From positions 1-64,000 of the forward strand of contig CAWUSW010000021.1 in the NCBI GenBank assembly GCA_963925675.1: DNA of 64,000 bases. Reading direction: 5' to 3'. This DNA is from Eutrophocola sp963925675 (GTDB taxonomy: Bacteria; Pseudomonadota; Gammaproteobacteria; Pseudomonadales; Pseudohongiellaceae). Of the stretch, positions 1 through 9,229 are shown one piece after another. The position numbers were made by a program, and so were the translations under genes. How positions within the stretch are numbered: position 1 is the first letter of the stretch; the number at the start of each line of letters is the position of its first letter. Below the pieces are notes generated by a model that saw nothing but the letters and a program-made list of their open reading frames with translations, made no database searches and was not told the origin of the DNA.

Positions 1-1199
1 TACGCAATAATCTTGATTATGAAATTGACGGTGTTGTCATAAAAGTAAATCACTTTGCCTTGCAGAATAGATTGGGCATGAATGCTCGTACCCCGCGCTG
101 GGCAATGGCTTATAAATTTCCCGCTGAAGAAGTATCTACAACACTCCTGGATGTTGAGTTTCAAGTAGGGCGCACAGGGACTATAAATCCGGTAGCCAGA
201 TTAGCCCCGAAATTTGTTGGTGGAGTCACGGTGAGTAATGCCACGCTTCATAATATGGATGAAGTCGCGCGCCTGGGGATCAAAATAGGCGATGAAGTCA
301 TTATTCGCAGGGCAGGTGATGTTATCCCCAAAATAGTCTCCGTGATATTGAGTCGACGTCCTGCTAATGCAAAAGAGATAATCCCGCCACAGGATTGCCC
401 GATATGCCATTCAGAGATAGAACATTTGGATGATGAAGTCTTGATGCGCTGTTCTGGAGGCCTTTTCTGCCAAGCGCAGCGTACGCAATCGATCATCCAT
501 TTTGCCTCAAGAGCCGCAATGGACATTGATGGACTGGGGGTTAAATTAATAGAACAGTTAGTAGAGAAGCAGTTGTTAAACTCGGTTGCTGATATTTATT
601 CTCTACAAGCAAAGTCGGTGACAGAGCTGGAAAGGATGGGGGATAAATCAGCAAGGAATCTTCTTCTCGCCATTTCCAATAGCAAAAAAATTCCCCTGCC
701 GCGTTTTCTATTTGCCCTGGGTATTCGTGAAGTAGGGGAGGCGACAGCGCAGTCATTGGCTTCTCATTTTGGCAGATTGGAAGACATAATCAGTGCTCCG
801 GAAGAAATCCTGGTATCTATCCAGGATATTGGGAATGTTGTTGCGCATCATATCCGTGCATTTTTTACCGAAGCCCATAATCTTGAAGTCATCGCCCAGC
901 TGCAACAGGCAGGTGTAGAGCCCTCTGAAACTGTACCGGTGCAACCAGAGACATTGCCTCTAAACGGCCAAACATTTGTTGTCACTGGCACTCTGGAGAC
1001 TATGGGACGCAGTGAGGCTAAAGAAAAGCTGCAGAAACTGGGGGCAAAAGTTGCTGGCAGTGTTTCTGCAAAAACCTCCTGTGTAGTTGCTGGTCCCGAT
1101 GCAGGCTCAAAGTTGAATAAGGCGGAGTCCCTTGGTGTCAAAGTAATCGATGAGGATGCGTTTTTGTCACTGCTTGAACAGCATGACAATGCGGGCTAA
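1..1199 (+). CDS. ligA: NAD-dependent DNA ligase LigA, C-terminal part (5' end outside window)
   Basis: This is the 3' portion of the NAD+-dependent DNA ligase that seals nicks during replication and repair. The reading frame is open from base 3, so the gene starts before the window. The first visible residues include EIDGVVIKVN, the conserved nucleotidyltransferase strand of LigA. After it come the OB fold, a four-cysteine zinc finger (CPIC ... C-x5-C), a helix-hairpin-helix region (MDIDGLGVKLIEQLV and later repeats) and a C-terminal BRCT domain (GQTFVVTGTLETMGRSEAK onward). About 399 codons are visible, with no frameshift, ending at a TAA. The adenylation-site lysine lies upstream and cannot be checked. 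Confidence 0.97.
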   Translation, partial: RNNLDYEIDGVVIKVNHFALQNRLGMNARTPRWAMAYKFPAEEVSTTLLDVEFQVGRTGTINPVARLAPKFVGGVTVSNATLHNMDEVARLGIKIGDEVIIRRAGDVIPKIVSVILSRRPANAKEIIPPQDCPICHSEIEHLDDEVLMRCSGGLFCQAQRTQSIIHFASRAAMDIDGLGVKLIEQLVEKQLLNSVADIYSLQAKSVTELERMGDKSARNLLLAISNSKKIPLPRFLFALGIREVGEATAQSLASHFGRLEDIISAPEEILVSIQDIGNVVAHHIRAFFTEAHNLEVIAQLQQAGVEPSETVPVQPETLPLNGQTFVVTGTLETMGRSEAKEKLQKLGAKVAGSVSAKTSCVVAGPDAGSKLNKAESLGVKVIDEDAFLSLLEQHDNAG

Positions 1200-1297
1200 A
1201 AACGTGTAAAGTAGTCGTTTATCTTTTGTCAAAATCATATTACGAGTAGAGCCGAAACATCATCATGGCTTTGCGCTATTGCTTGATTAAACCGATC

Positions 1298-1918
1298 ATG
1301 AATACAGCAGGAATGAAAAGCATATTCGCAAGTCTGGCGTTGCTCACGCTGGCCTCCTGTGCCTCTTCGCCTCCTCAAAATACCACCAATATTTGTAACA
1401 TGTTTGAGGAACGACGGAGCTGGTACAAAGCGGCGGTTAAATCTGAACGCCGCTGGAAAACTCCGGTGAATGTGTCTATGGCAATAATTCAGCAAGAATC
1501 CTCTTTTGATGCGAAAGCAAAACCTGAACGACTAAAATTACTGGGCCTGATCCCCTGGCGCAGACCTTCTTCAGCATTTGGTTATGCACAGGTCCTTGAT
1601 GATACCTGGACCGAATATAAAGCCGAGGCAGGAAATTGGGGAGCCAGACGCTCAGATTTTGCAGATGCTGTTGATTTTATTGGTTGGTACACCAGTAATT
1701 CCCGGCGTGTTAACGGTATTGGCACTGACGATGCCTACAATCATTACCTGGCCTACCATGAAGGCAATGGTGGCTTCGCCAGACGAACTTATAACAGTAA
1801 GACCTGGTTAATTGATGTGAGTCGCAAGGTGCAGGCAAATTCAAATTTGTATGAGCGGCAGTATTCCCAATGTGAAAAAGAACTCAGTCGTAGCTGGTTC
1901 ATGAGGTTATTGTTTTGA
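1298..1918 (+). CDS. Lytic-transglycosylase-like (SLT fold) lipoprotein
   Basis: Predicted outer-membrane or periplasmic lipoprotein of about 206 residues that probably binds or cleaves peptidoglycan. A short hydrophobic N-terminus ends in a lipobox (LTLASC), followed by a lysozyme-like domain with the SLT-type QQESSFDAKAK segment. Glu67 (counted from 1298) is the likely catalytic acid. Later FGYAQVLDDTW and YHEGNGG segments also fit SLT domains. The start is uncertain: ATGs at 1265, 1298 and 1313 are all in frame and none has a clear ribosome binding site; 1298 or 1313 gives the most normal lipoprotein signal peptide. Its stop overlaps the TTG start of djlA by 4 bases, so the two are probably translationally coupled. 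I do not recognise a named orthologue. Confidence 0.85.
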   Translation: MNTAGMKSIFASLALLTLASCASSPPQNTTNICNMFEERRSWYKAAVKSERRWKTPVNVSMAIIQQESSFDAKAKPERLKLLGLIPWRRPSSAFGYAQVLDDTWTEYKAEAGNWGARRSDFADAVDFIGWYTSNSRRVNGIGTDDAYNHYLAYHEGNGGFARRTYNSKTWLIDVSRKVQANSNLYERQYSQCEKELSRSWFMRLLF

Positions 1919-2697
1919 GCTGGTGGGGTAAGGTCATCGGTGGCGGTCTTGGCTTTATGCTCGGTGGTCCTCTGGGCGCTGTTTTTGGGGCGGCTTTTGG
2001 TCATAACTTTGACAAGGGCCTGAGTTCTCTTGGTTCACAAACGTCCTTTAGCGGTGATGTAGAAAGAGTACAAACTGCTTTTTTCACGGCTACTTTTTCC
2101 ATCATGGGGCATATTGCCAAGGCTGACGGCGAGGTTTCTCAAGGTGAAATTCGTTTGGCGGAGGATGTTATGCGCCAGATGAATCTCAACGCTCAGCAAA
2201 AAAACACGGCTCAACGTCTATTTAATGAAGGCAAGAAGGCCGACTTTCCGATCAATGATGTGCTCCAGCAATTCCGGGTCGAATGTCATCGTCGTAGCAA
2301 TCTTATGCAGATGTTCATGGAAATTCAGGTGGCTATCGCCTTATCGGATGGCACGCTGGATAGTACTGAGAGTCGTATACTGGAAAGTGCTGCCGGTATT
2401 CTGGGTTTTTCCAAAGCTGAATATTCAGCTATTTTAAACCGTATGAGGGCACAACGGCATGTCCATACAGGTGATAAGGCAGGGATGAGCCTGGCTGATG
2501 CTTATAAATTATTGGCGATCAATAACAAGGTCAGCGATCAGGACGTTAAGAAGGCTTACCGTCGTCAAATGAACCAGCATCATCCTGATAAACTGGTTTC
2601 AAAAGGCTTGCCAGAAGAAATGATGGAGTTGGCTAACAGAAAGGCGCAGGATATCAAAAGCGCTTATGAGGTGATTAAAGAGTCCCGTAAAAAGTAA
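1915..2697 (+). CDS. djlA: Membrane-anchored DnaJ-like co-chaperone DjlA
   Basis: DjlA is an inner-membrane J-domain protein that stimulates DnaK. The N-terminus carries the family's glycine-patterned transmembrane segment (MSWWGKVIGGGLGFMLGG...). A central TerB-like helical domain spans about residues 50-180, and a C-terminal J domain starts near residue 192 with the HPD motif at 223-225. The length of 260 residues is normal. Translation starts at TTG 1915, inside the stop codon of the upstream lipoprotein gene (TTGA overlap). The 3' end overlaps the convergent CDF gene by 23 bases. Confidence 0.95.
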   Translation: MSWWGKVIGGGLGFMLGGPLGAVFGAAFGHNFDKGLSSLGSQTSFSGDVERVQTAFFTATFSIMGHIAKADGEVSQGEIRLAEDVMRQMNLNAQQKNTAQRLFNEGKKADFPINDVLQQFRVECHRRSNLMQMFMEIQVAIALSDGTLDSTESRILESAAGILGFSKAEYSAILNRMRAQRHVHTGDKAGMSLADAYKLLAINNKVSDQDVKKAYRRQMNQHHPDKLVSKGLPEEMMELANRKAQDIKSAYEVIKESRKK

Positions 2698-3808
2698 GCT
2701 TTTCCAGCCACTTAAAATCTTTAACTAAACTATTAAGACTATCAATTAACTCTTTGTTTAATATGGGTATATTAACATACAATTCGACTTCAATTTTTTC
2801 ATCCAGATAATGCAATTCCAGGCGCTGTATTTCATCTTTTTGCAGTAAATGCTGCCATCGTGACAAGAGCATTTTTTCCACATCGGCGCGCATTGGCAGG
2901 CTTGGATTCTGGAAATGGTCGGTGTCCAGTTCCGGATCAATATGGACGACAATGTCCGAAATTTCAGGAAATGCCTGTTTCAAGGAGCCACTAATACGAT
3001 CTGCGAGATAATGTCCTTCTGAAACTGAAATTCTGCTATCGACCTGTACATGTAAATCGACAAAAGTTTTGCCGCCATGTAGTCTGGTTCTCAGATCATG
3101 TACATCCTCAATGCCTTCCAGTTTATTTACATGTGAGGTAATCGCTTGCAACTGCTCTTCTGGCAATGCGGTATCAACCAGTTCTCGCAAGCTTGAACTC
3201 ACCAGGTCCCAGGCAATTTTTGCAATAATAAGAGCAACAAATATTGCTGCCAGAATATCCATGACTGGATAGCCAAGTATTGCGCCAAATATGCCAATAA
3301 ACACCGCAATGGAAGAAAAGGAATCAGTTCTACTGTGCCAGGCATTTGCCAATAGCAGTGAAGAATTAGTCATATCCGCGACTTTCTTTGTATAGCGGTA
3401 AATCCATTCTTTAGAAATGATGCTTAGGGCAGCGATCAGCAGGCCTGTCCAGCCTGGTACCGGAAGGACCTCGTCCTGACTAAGCCTTCTGATGCTGTCG
3501 TAAGCAATGATACAGGCAACGGAGAACAGAACGATGCCGAGCGCTATTGTCCCCAGGGTTTCAAAGCGGCGGTGGCCATAGGGATGATCCCGGTCAGGTT
3601 CAGCGTGGGATATCTTGCTAATGACCAGAACAAAGCCATCGGTGAATAAATCAGAAAGTGAATGGATGCCGTCTGAGACCAGGGCAAAAGAGTTGGTGAT
3701 CAAACCAGTGGCTATTTTCAGAATGCCAAGGACTAAATCCAGTAAGGCACCAATGAGCGTCACTTTTGTCGCTTCGTAGAGATCTGTTTTTTGTTTAGGA
3801 TTGGCCAT
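2675..3808 (-). CDS. Cation diffusion facilitator (CDF) metal exporter
   Basis: Inner-membrane CDF transporter that exports divalent metal ions such as Zn2+, Fe2+ or Mn2+ against protons. Both intramembrane metal half-sites are present: H49/D53 in DGIHSLSD and H158/D162 in WHSRTD, giving an HD-HD set that often goes with zinc. The HPYGHRRFE motif (H75, H79) follows TM2. About six membrane segments lie in residues 15-215, followed by a cytoplasmic domain rich in VDLHVQVD-type strands. At 377 residues it is about 75 longer than FieF. The extra C-terminal part, after about residue 300, has no recognisable metal motif. Metal specificity cannot be read reliably from sequence. Confidence 0.9.
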   Translation of the reverse strand: MANPKQKTDLYEATKVTLIGALLDLVLGILKIATGLITNSFALVSDGIHSLSDLFTDGFVLVISKISHAEPDRDHPYGHRRFETLGTIALGIVLFSVACIIAYDSIRRLSQDEVLPVPGWTGLLIAALSIISKEWIYRYTKKVADMTNSSLLLANAWHSRTDSFSSIAVFIGIFGAILGYPVMDILAAIFVALIIAKIAWDLVSSSLRELVDTALPEEQLQAITSHVNKLEGIEDVHDLRTRLHGGKTFVDLHVQVDSRISVSEGHYLADRISGSLKQAFPEISDIVVHIDPELDTDHFQNPSLPMRADVEKMLLSRWQHLLQKDEIQRLELHYLDEKIEVELYVNIPILNKELIDSLNSLVKDFKWLEKLTFYGTL

Positions 3809-3870
3809 ATTTGAAAATTATAATGCGCTATGGATGATTATTGTGAGTAATTAATTAGTAATAAATGCCA

Positions 3871-3905
3871 AGAAAAAAAAAGCCTGACAAATGTCAGGCT
3901 TTTAA
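3871..3905 (-). terminator. Rho-independent terminator of the M16 peptidase gene
   Basis: A 10-bp perfect inverted repeat occupies 3880-3889 and 3892-3901; sterically the stem is GCCTGAC with an AAAT loop. On the minus strand it is followed by a run of nine T (A-run at 3872-3880 on the plus strand), a strong intrinsic terminator just downstream of the minus-strand M16 gene. On the plus strand only TTTT follows, so termination in that direction would be weak. Confidence 0.88.
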
Positions 3906-4017
3906 AAACAGAGAGAGGCGAATGATACTACTACCACAATTCATTTAGCTCCCATTACTAAGACGGTATGTCAGGCAAAAAGTTCCCTTCAATATAGGTT
4001 TAAGTTAAAAAACCTTC

Positions 4018-6999
4018 TTATAGTTGATGGATGGATAGCTTGAGTGAATCCAGTTCGGCGCGTTGTGATTTATTGCTGATAATCCCCAGGCTTGCTTGCT
4101 GATTTGCCAGGTATTTTTCAGTAACCGACTGCAATTGCTCAATGTTAACTTCAAGTATTTTTTGCCTGAAGTTTGCCCGTTGCTCTTTACCCCTGCCAAA
4201 CAGCTCATTATAAAAAGCCTGTTTTGCAGTACCTGATGGCGAAGAAGGTTTATCAAGGCTTGAAATAACGCCAAGTATCGCTTCTTCCAATGCACGATAT
4301 TCATGCTTTGACTCAAGCATCCAGTCAATTGAGCGTTTATAGTCTTCCAGCGTTTCGATGAGTCTGGGGTCCCGATATGAATAAAATCGGAAAGAGGCTG
4401 TTCCTGAATCCTGAGTTGCACCACCACCATAGGCGCCCCCCTGCTCACGAATAGTGCGGTGAAGAAAGCCATTACGTAAAAAGCCACCCAGTACCGTCAG
4501 GGCTGCAGCATCGTCATGTCCGACAGGTACTGTGGGGAATGCCATGGCACAGAAATTTACCTGTGTATTGGCAAGCCAGGCCTCACGGACTGTATCTCTC
4601 ATGGCAGGAAGTGTGAAGCCTTGACCAGACGGGGTTTCAGTCACTGTATCTTGCCAGGCATTGCTGATACCAGTGATTAAGGCTTCACGTTCCTTTTCTT
4701 CACTAATCAGTAAAAACTGTTTTTCAGCATTAATGATCTGCTTATGCAGCTGTGCAAACCCGTCACAGAACTCAGCCAGTTTAGCGCTATCTTTAAAATC
4801 ACCGATGAGTTGTTTGAGATGATGGATGCCTGCCATTCCGGAGCTTAGGTAATTCATCGATGCGATAGGGCTCATTTTGCTGCAGGCTATGCCGACGGCG
4901 AGACTATGTCCCTGACTGGTAATACTTTGTTCCTTGCGAGAACTGATTTGCTCCATGAGTTCCTTGATACGTTGGTGCTCATCAAAGCGGCAGTCCAGCA
5001 ATGTGTCACGCAGTAATTCACTTGTCGCATGTTGTTGCGGATATAGTGATTTACTGGATAACACCAGGAAACTGTCAAAGGCTTGCTCATCATCGATATT
5101 ACTGCGAATAGTGCTGTGGACATTGATGCCTCCGCCGATAGCCGATTGCAGGGCTTGTACTTCCAGATAGCTTTTGTCCGCAATGCCCAGTTCCGGGACG
5201 CAGCTGGTGAAGTAGGGGAGTAGCTGCTTTGCCGGGTCATCCAGTTCAGGTATGGTGAGAATTATTTGTTGGTAACTCAGGCCATTAGTTCCCTGGGCAA
5301 AAAAGCGTGCGGGAGCAGAGTATTTTTCCTGTAACTGCAAGTCTAGAGAATGTGACTCTGGCCATGTTATTTCAGCCGGGACATCATCAAGTGTGACCTT
5401 GGGGAGAACCGAAGGATCATCTTCCTCTTCCTGACGCTGTTTTAACTGGGCTGCCCGTTCAATGATTGCCTGAATTTCAGTTTCATCAAGATGTGCTTTG
5501 ATGTCAGCAAGTTTCTCAGCTTCGTCACTCGCCATTTTATCGGCAAGAGTAGGGTCGGGATTGACTGTCAGGGTGATCCTGTGGGGATTATCGAGAAGGT
5601 ATTCCCTGATAAGTCGGGGAATATAAGCTGGATCCTGTATATCCTGTTTAAGTTGCGCAAGTACCGGGTCAATATCAAGCAGTTCAATAGGGTCGCCACG
5701 ATGGGTAGCGGTGGAAAGGGCTGCCAGAATCAGCTGCAACCCATAGGGATAGGAATCACCGCTGATTTCACGTTGATGTAATTCCAGACTATGCAAGGCA
5801 GCTTCCACTTTATCCTGATCAATGCCATTTTCGGCAATGTCTTCAAGTGTCTTGAGAATAAGGGCTTCAATGTCGCTGGTGGAATCTTCCAGGCATCCTT
5901 CAAGGCCACACATAAAGCTCATTTCACGGTAAGAATCTTCGAGTCCGCAAAGTGGCGATGGAGAACGTCCCAATCCTGTGGTTTCAAGGGCCTGCATCAA
6001 GGGGCTGGCACTATTGTCCAGAAGTACACCGGCCAGGAGCTGGGCTTTGTACATGTCAGCCAGATTTGTGCTTTTTCCTAACAGCCAGCCCATAACCACA
6101 TGTGACTTTTCTGAGCTGTCTTCCTCATCCAATGGATAGGTTTCTGTTACCCTGGCTGGGTGTTTGAAGCGTTGTTCGTCTTCAACAGTAATATGAATAT
6201 CCAGTTTTTTGAATTCTTTTAATGCCAGGGCTTCAAACTTTTCCTGATGCTCGCTAGCTGGAATATTGCCAAAGGTCATGAATATTGCGTTGCTGGGGTG
6301 GTAATGTGTTTTATAAAAAGCCTGCAGTTGCTCATAGCTTAGTGCCGGGATGTCTGATGGTTCACCGCCGCTGTTGTAGTGATAGGTGGTGGTCGGAAAA
6401 AGATGTTTACATAATTCCTGCCAGATTCTGGACGTAGGTGCACTCATTGCCCCCTTCATTTCATTAAAAACCACGCCTTTGTATTCAAGGTTAGAATCAG
6501 GATTGCTGGGTTCAGAGAATTCAATGCGGTGGCCTTCCTGGGCAAAATCAAGCTCGTTCAGGGAGGAGAAAAATACTGCATCCAGATAAACTTCCAAAAG
6601 ATTATTAAAATCTTTCCGATTCTGACTGGCAAACGGATAAGCGGTCCAGTCACTGCTGGTGAAGGCATTCATAAAGGTGTTCAGGGAACGCCTGATCATC
6701 ATGAAAAAAGGATCCCTGACCGGATATTTTTTGCTTCCGCACAAGGCCGTGTGTTCAAGAATATGGGCAACCCCGGTGGAATCCATCGGCACAGTACGCA
6801 ATGCCACCAGAAATACATTTTCCGGATTATCACTGGCGAGGTGGTAATGCATAGCACCGGTTTCCCTGTGCTCATATTCTTCAACAGTGATATTTAGCGT
6901 CTTGAGACGCTGACTGCGTTTAAGAATAAATGAAGGGAAGGCGTCGGAATCTTTGAGTGATGAGTTGCTATTTGCTTGTGAGGATTCGTTTAACTGCAT
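4018..6999 (-). CDS. M16C-family zinc metallopeptidase (presequence protease / PreP-like)
   Basis: Large insulinase-superfamily peptidase of about 993 residues. The inverted zinc motif HILEH is near residue 80 (H and H with catalytic E between), and the distal EGHRIEF segment about 70 residues later supplies the third ligand. The single long chain of two M16 halves joined by a long helical linker matches the PreP/Cym1 group, which degrades peptides inside a closed chamber. There is no signal peptide, so it should be cytoplasmic. ATG 6999 is taken as start; an in-frame TTG at 7008 would add three residues. Its transcript ends at the terminator at 3871-3905. The natural substrate is unknown. 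Confidence 0.92.
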   Translation of the reverse strand: MQLNESSQANSNSSLKDSDAFPSFILKRSQRLKTLNITVEEYEHRETGAMHYHLASDNPENVFLVALRTVPMDSTGVAHILEHTALCGSKKYPVRDPFFMMIRRSLNTFMNAFTSSDWTAYPFASQNRKDFNNLLEVYLDAVFFSSLNELDFAQEGHRIEFSEPSNPDSNLEYKGVVFNEMKGAMSAPTSRIWQELCKHLFPTTTYHYNSGGEPSDIPALSYEQLQAFYKTHYHPSNAIFMTFGNIPASEHQEKFEALALKEFKKLDIHITVEDEQRFKHPARVTETYPLDEEDSSEKSHVVMGWLLGKSTNLADMYKAQLLAGVLLDNSASPLMQALETTGLGRSPSPLCGLEDSYREMSFMCGLEGCLEDSTSDIEALILKTLEDIAENGIDQDKVEAALHSLELHQREISGDSYPYGLQLILAALSTATHRGDPIELLDIDPVLAQLKQDIQDPAYIPRLIREYLLDNPHRITLTVNPDPTLADKMASDEAEKLADIKAHLDETEIQAIIERAAQLKQRQEEEDDPSVLPKVTLDDVPAEITWPESHSLDLQLQEKYSAPARFFAQGTNGLSYQQIILTIPELDDPAKQLLPYFTSCVPELGIADKSYLEVQALQSAIGGGINVHSTIRSNIDDEQAFDSFLVLSSKSLYPQQHATSELLRDTLLDCRFDEHQRIKELMEQISSRKEQSITSQGHSLAVGIACSKMSPIASMNYLSSGMAGIHHLKQLIGDFKDSAKLAEFCDGFAQLHKQIINAEKQFLLISEEKEREALITGISNAWQDTVTETPSGQGFTLPAMRDTVREAWLANTQVNFCAMAFPTVPVGHDDAAALTVLGGFLRNGFLHRTIREQGGAYGGGATQDSGTASFRFYSYRDPRLIETLEDYKRSIDWMLESKHEYRALEEAILGVISSLDKPSSPSGTAKQAFYNELFGRGKEQRANFRQKILEVNIEQLQSVTEKYLANQQASLGIISNKSQRAELDSLKLSIHQL

Positions 7000-7222
7000 A
7001 AGGGCCAAAATGACATATTATAAAGGCTTGCAGTATAGCGCTTATGGGCCATTTTGTAGAGTGACAGTATAAATAAACTTTGATATTGTCGGTGCCCTGC
7101 TACAGGTCCTTAAAAGGGTGGGGCTTGCAACTTTATTTCAGTGCTTCAGTGCTTCAGCGCTTTATGAGTGTTCACTCGCAACCTCATCGCTATATAAAAA
7201 TAACAATCAAGAGGGATTATTC

Positions 7223-8971
7223 GTGGAATTAAACAGAAACCTATTTTCGGTCCTTGTATTTTCACTGTTGTTTTCGGGCAATGCCTGGTCACAGTTAGAC
7301 GATTACGTTCCGGTGACTGATGACATGCTTCAAAATCCTGATCCTGAAGACTGGCTGCATTGGCGCCGGACTCTGGATTCCTGGGGCTACAGTCCACTGG
7401 ATGCAATTAACCGCGGCAATGTTGGTGGCATGGAATTAGTCTGGTCGACAGAAATGACACCGGGTGTTCAAGAAGGTACTCCTCTGGTTTATGACGGTAT
7501 TATGTATTTACCAAACCCGGGGGATGTCATACAGGCCCTAAACGCTGACAGTGGCGAACTGCTTTGGGAGTACAAGCGGGAGATGCCTGAAGATCTGGGA
7601 GACTATCTTGGTTTTCATGAAACCATGCGTAATGTGGCAATTTCTGATGAGTCCATAATTTATACCAGTAACGATGAGTTTATCGTGGCATTGAATGTTC
7701 ATACCGGGGAAATTAATTGGGAAACTAAAATTCTTGATTACCGCACACAGCCAGCCCAGCACAGTAATGGTCCAATCGTTATTAATGGCATGGCAGTTTC
7801 CGGGCGCAACTGTCAACCACCGGCAGGTCCGGAAGCTTGTTTTATCGTTGCTCATGATGTGCAGACCGGGGAAGAAATCTGGCGTTTGTCCACTATTCAG
7901 AGACCCACTGGTGATGAGAGCGATACCTGGGGTGATGTAAGTTGGGAAGGGCGCTGGCATGTAGGTGCCTGGATGGCCCCGAGTTATGATGCTGAACTCA
8001 ACCTGATTTATATGGGGACTTCGGTCACCGCTCCAGCACCCAAGTTCCTGTTGGGTGGCAATGATAAAGAGCATCTTTACCATAATTCCACATTAGCCAT
8101 TAATCCAGAAGATGGCACAATTAAATGGCATTACCAGCACTTGATTGATCACTGGGATCTTGATCATCCTTTCGAGCGTCTCTTGGTAAATACCAAAGTG
8201 GCACCGAATGCAGATCAAGTTCCCTGGATTAACCCAGCTATTGATCCTGAAAAGGAGTACAAGGTCATTACTGGAATTCCTGGGAAAACAGGCCTTGTTT
8301 ATACCATTGATCGAGAAACTGGCGAATTTCTTTGGGCTCGGCCAACAGTTTTTCAGAATGTAGTCGACAGCATTGACGGGGCTACTGGCAAGGCTACAGT
8401 TAATCCTGATGCCTTATTCCACGAACAGGGTCAGGAGCGGGAAATTTGTCCCTCAACCAGCGGTGGTAAAAATTGGTGGGCTGGTGCCTATAGCCCCCTG
8501 ACCAACGCTATGTATTATGGATTGCAAAATACCTGTATGGATCAGACCGTGACTCTCTCTGAACCGGACCAGGAGTCCCTGTATGGTTTTTTTGCACGTG
8601 AGAAACTGGCAGAAGGCAGAACCAATGTCGGAACGGTATTTGCTGTCTCTGCTGAAACCGGGGAAACTTTGTGGACCTATGAGGCCGCAGGAACAGTTTT
8701 GTCTATGGTCACCACAGCAGGTGGCCTGGTTTTTGGTGGAGATATTGAGGGGAATTTTCGGGCTTTTGATCAACTCAGTGGTGAAGTGCTATGGGAAGTT
8801 AATCTGGGTTCTTCAATTACCGGCTATCCAATCAGTTTTGCAGTAAATGGGAAACAATATATTTCTGTAGGTACAGGGACCTCTGTTACCACAGCTAATC
8901 AAGCCAGATATCTCGACGGACCGCCGCCAGGCATCGAAAGTCGTCAATATATATTTGCCTTGCCAGAGTAA
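7223..8971 (+). CDS. Secreted PQQ-dependent dehydrogenase (quinoprotein alcohol dehydrogenase family)
   Basis: Periplasmic eight-bladed propeller quinoprotein that oxidises an alcohol or aldehyde with PQQ. GTG 7223 is preferred over the upstream ATG 7118: it has GAGGG just upstream and gives a clean signal peptide (cleavage after about residue 23, AWS-Q). Repeated W-docking motifs (GELLWEYKR, GEINWETKI, GEEIWRLS, GETLWTYEA, GEVLWEVN) mark the blades. The active-site stretch WDLDHPFE has Asp312 as the likely catalytic base and a second acid at 314. The usual adjacent Cys-Cys pair is replaced by Cys197 and Cys206. No CxxCH haem motif is present, so a separate cytochrome must accept the electrons. 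It lies upstream of the ring-cleavage genes. Substrate unknown. Confidence 0.9.
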   Translation: MELNRNLFSVLVFSLLFSGNAWSQLDDYVPVTDDMLQNPDPEDWLHWRRTLDSWGYSPLDAINRGNVGGMELVWSTEMTPGVQEGTPLVYDGIMYLPNPGDVIQALNADSGELLWEYKREMPEDLGDYLGFHETMRNVAISDESIIYTSNDEFIVALNVHTGEINWETKILDYRTQPAQHSNGPIVINGMAVSGRNCQPPAGPEACFIVAHDVQTGEEIWRLSTIQRPTGDESDTWGDVSWEGRWHVGAWMAPSYDAELNLIYMGTSVTAPAPKFLLGGNDKEHLYHNSTLAINPEDGTIKWHYQHLIDHWDLDHPFERLLVNTKVAPNADQVPWINPAIDPEKEYKVITGIPGKTGLVYTIDRETGEFLWARPTVFQNVVDSIDGATGKATVNPDALFHEQGQEREICPSTSGGKNWWAGAYSPLTNAMYYGLQNTCMDQTVTLSEPDQESLYGFFAREKLAEGRTNVGTVFAVSAETGETLWTYEAAGTVLSMVTTAGGLVFGGDIEGNFRAFDQLSGEVLWEVNLGSSITGYPISFAVNGKQYISVGTGTSVTTANQARYLDGPPPGIESRQYIFALPE

Positions 8972-8989
8972 TATGCAGGTTGACTGCTT

Positions 8990-9229
8990 GTGGTTCGAAG
9001 TGACCTGAAAGATAGGGCCGTAGTTGGCTTGATTCCTGAGGGCGAACTTCATATTATCTGCAGGCTACATACTTTGCGTCCATTGCTTGCGAGGTTTGTG
9101 AAAAATTTACCAGACGATCAGATAGCGTATGATCTAAATCATATCTGGAAAAACATTCATCAGGATAATCCTGAAAAGAACATTATTAATCGAATTAACT
9201 ACAAGAAAGCTTCAAGGGGAAGTATATGA
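8990..9229 (+). CDS. Possible small protein coupled to the dioxygenase small subunit
   Basis: A 79-codon frame begins at GTG 8990 and ends in a TGA that overlaps the next gene's ATG by 4 bases (ATGA at 9226-9229), an arrangement typical of translational coupling. It fills the gap after the PQQ dehydrogenase. I recognise no motif, there is no strong ribosome binding site before the GTG, and the composition is only moderately protein-like. It may be an uncharacterised small gene or chance open frame. Confidence 0.3.
   Translation: MVRSDLKDRAVVGLIPEGELHIICRLHTLRPLLARFVKNLPDDQIAYDLNHIWKNIHQDNPEKNIINRINYKKASRGSI

Noticed and set aside
5791..6897. Several plus-strand frames of 60-120 codons opposite the M16 peptidase
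   Set aside because: They are antisense shadows of an intact, well-conserved gene and show no protein family features.
7138..7161. Three 8-bp repeats (TCAGTGCT, TCAGTGCT, TCAGCGCT) before the PQQ dehydrogenase
   Set aside because: Too short and imperfect to interpret; likely slippage in the leader.
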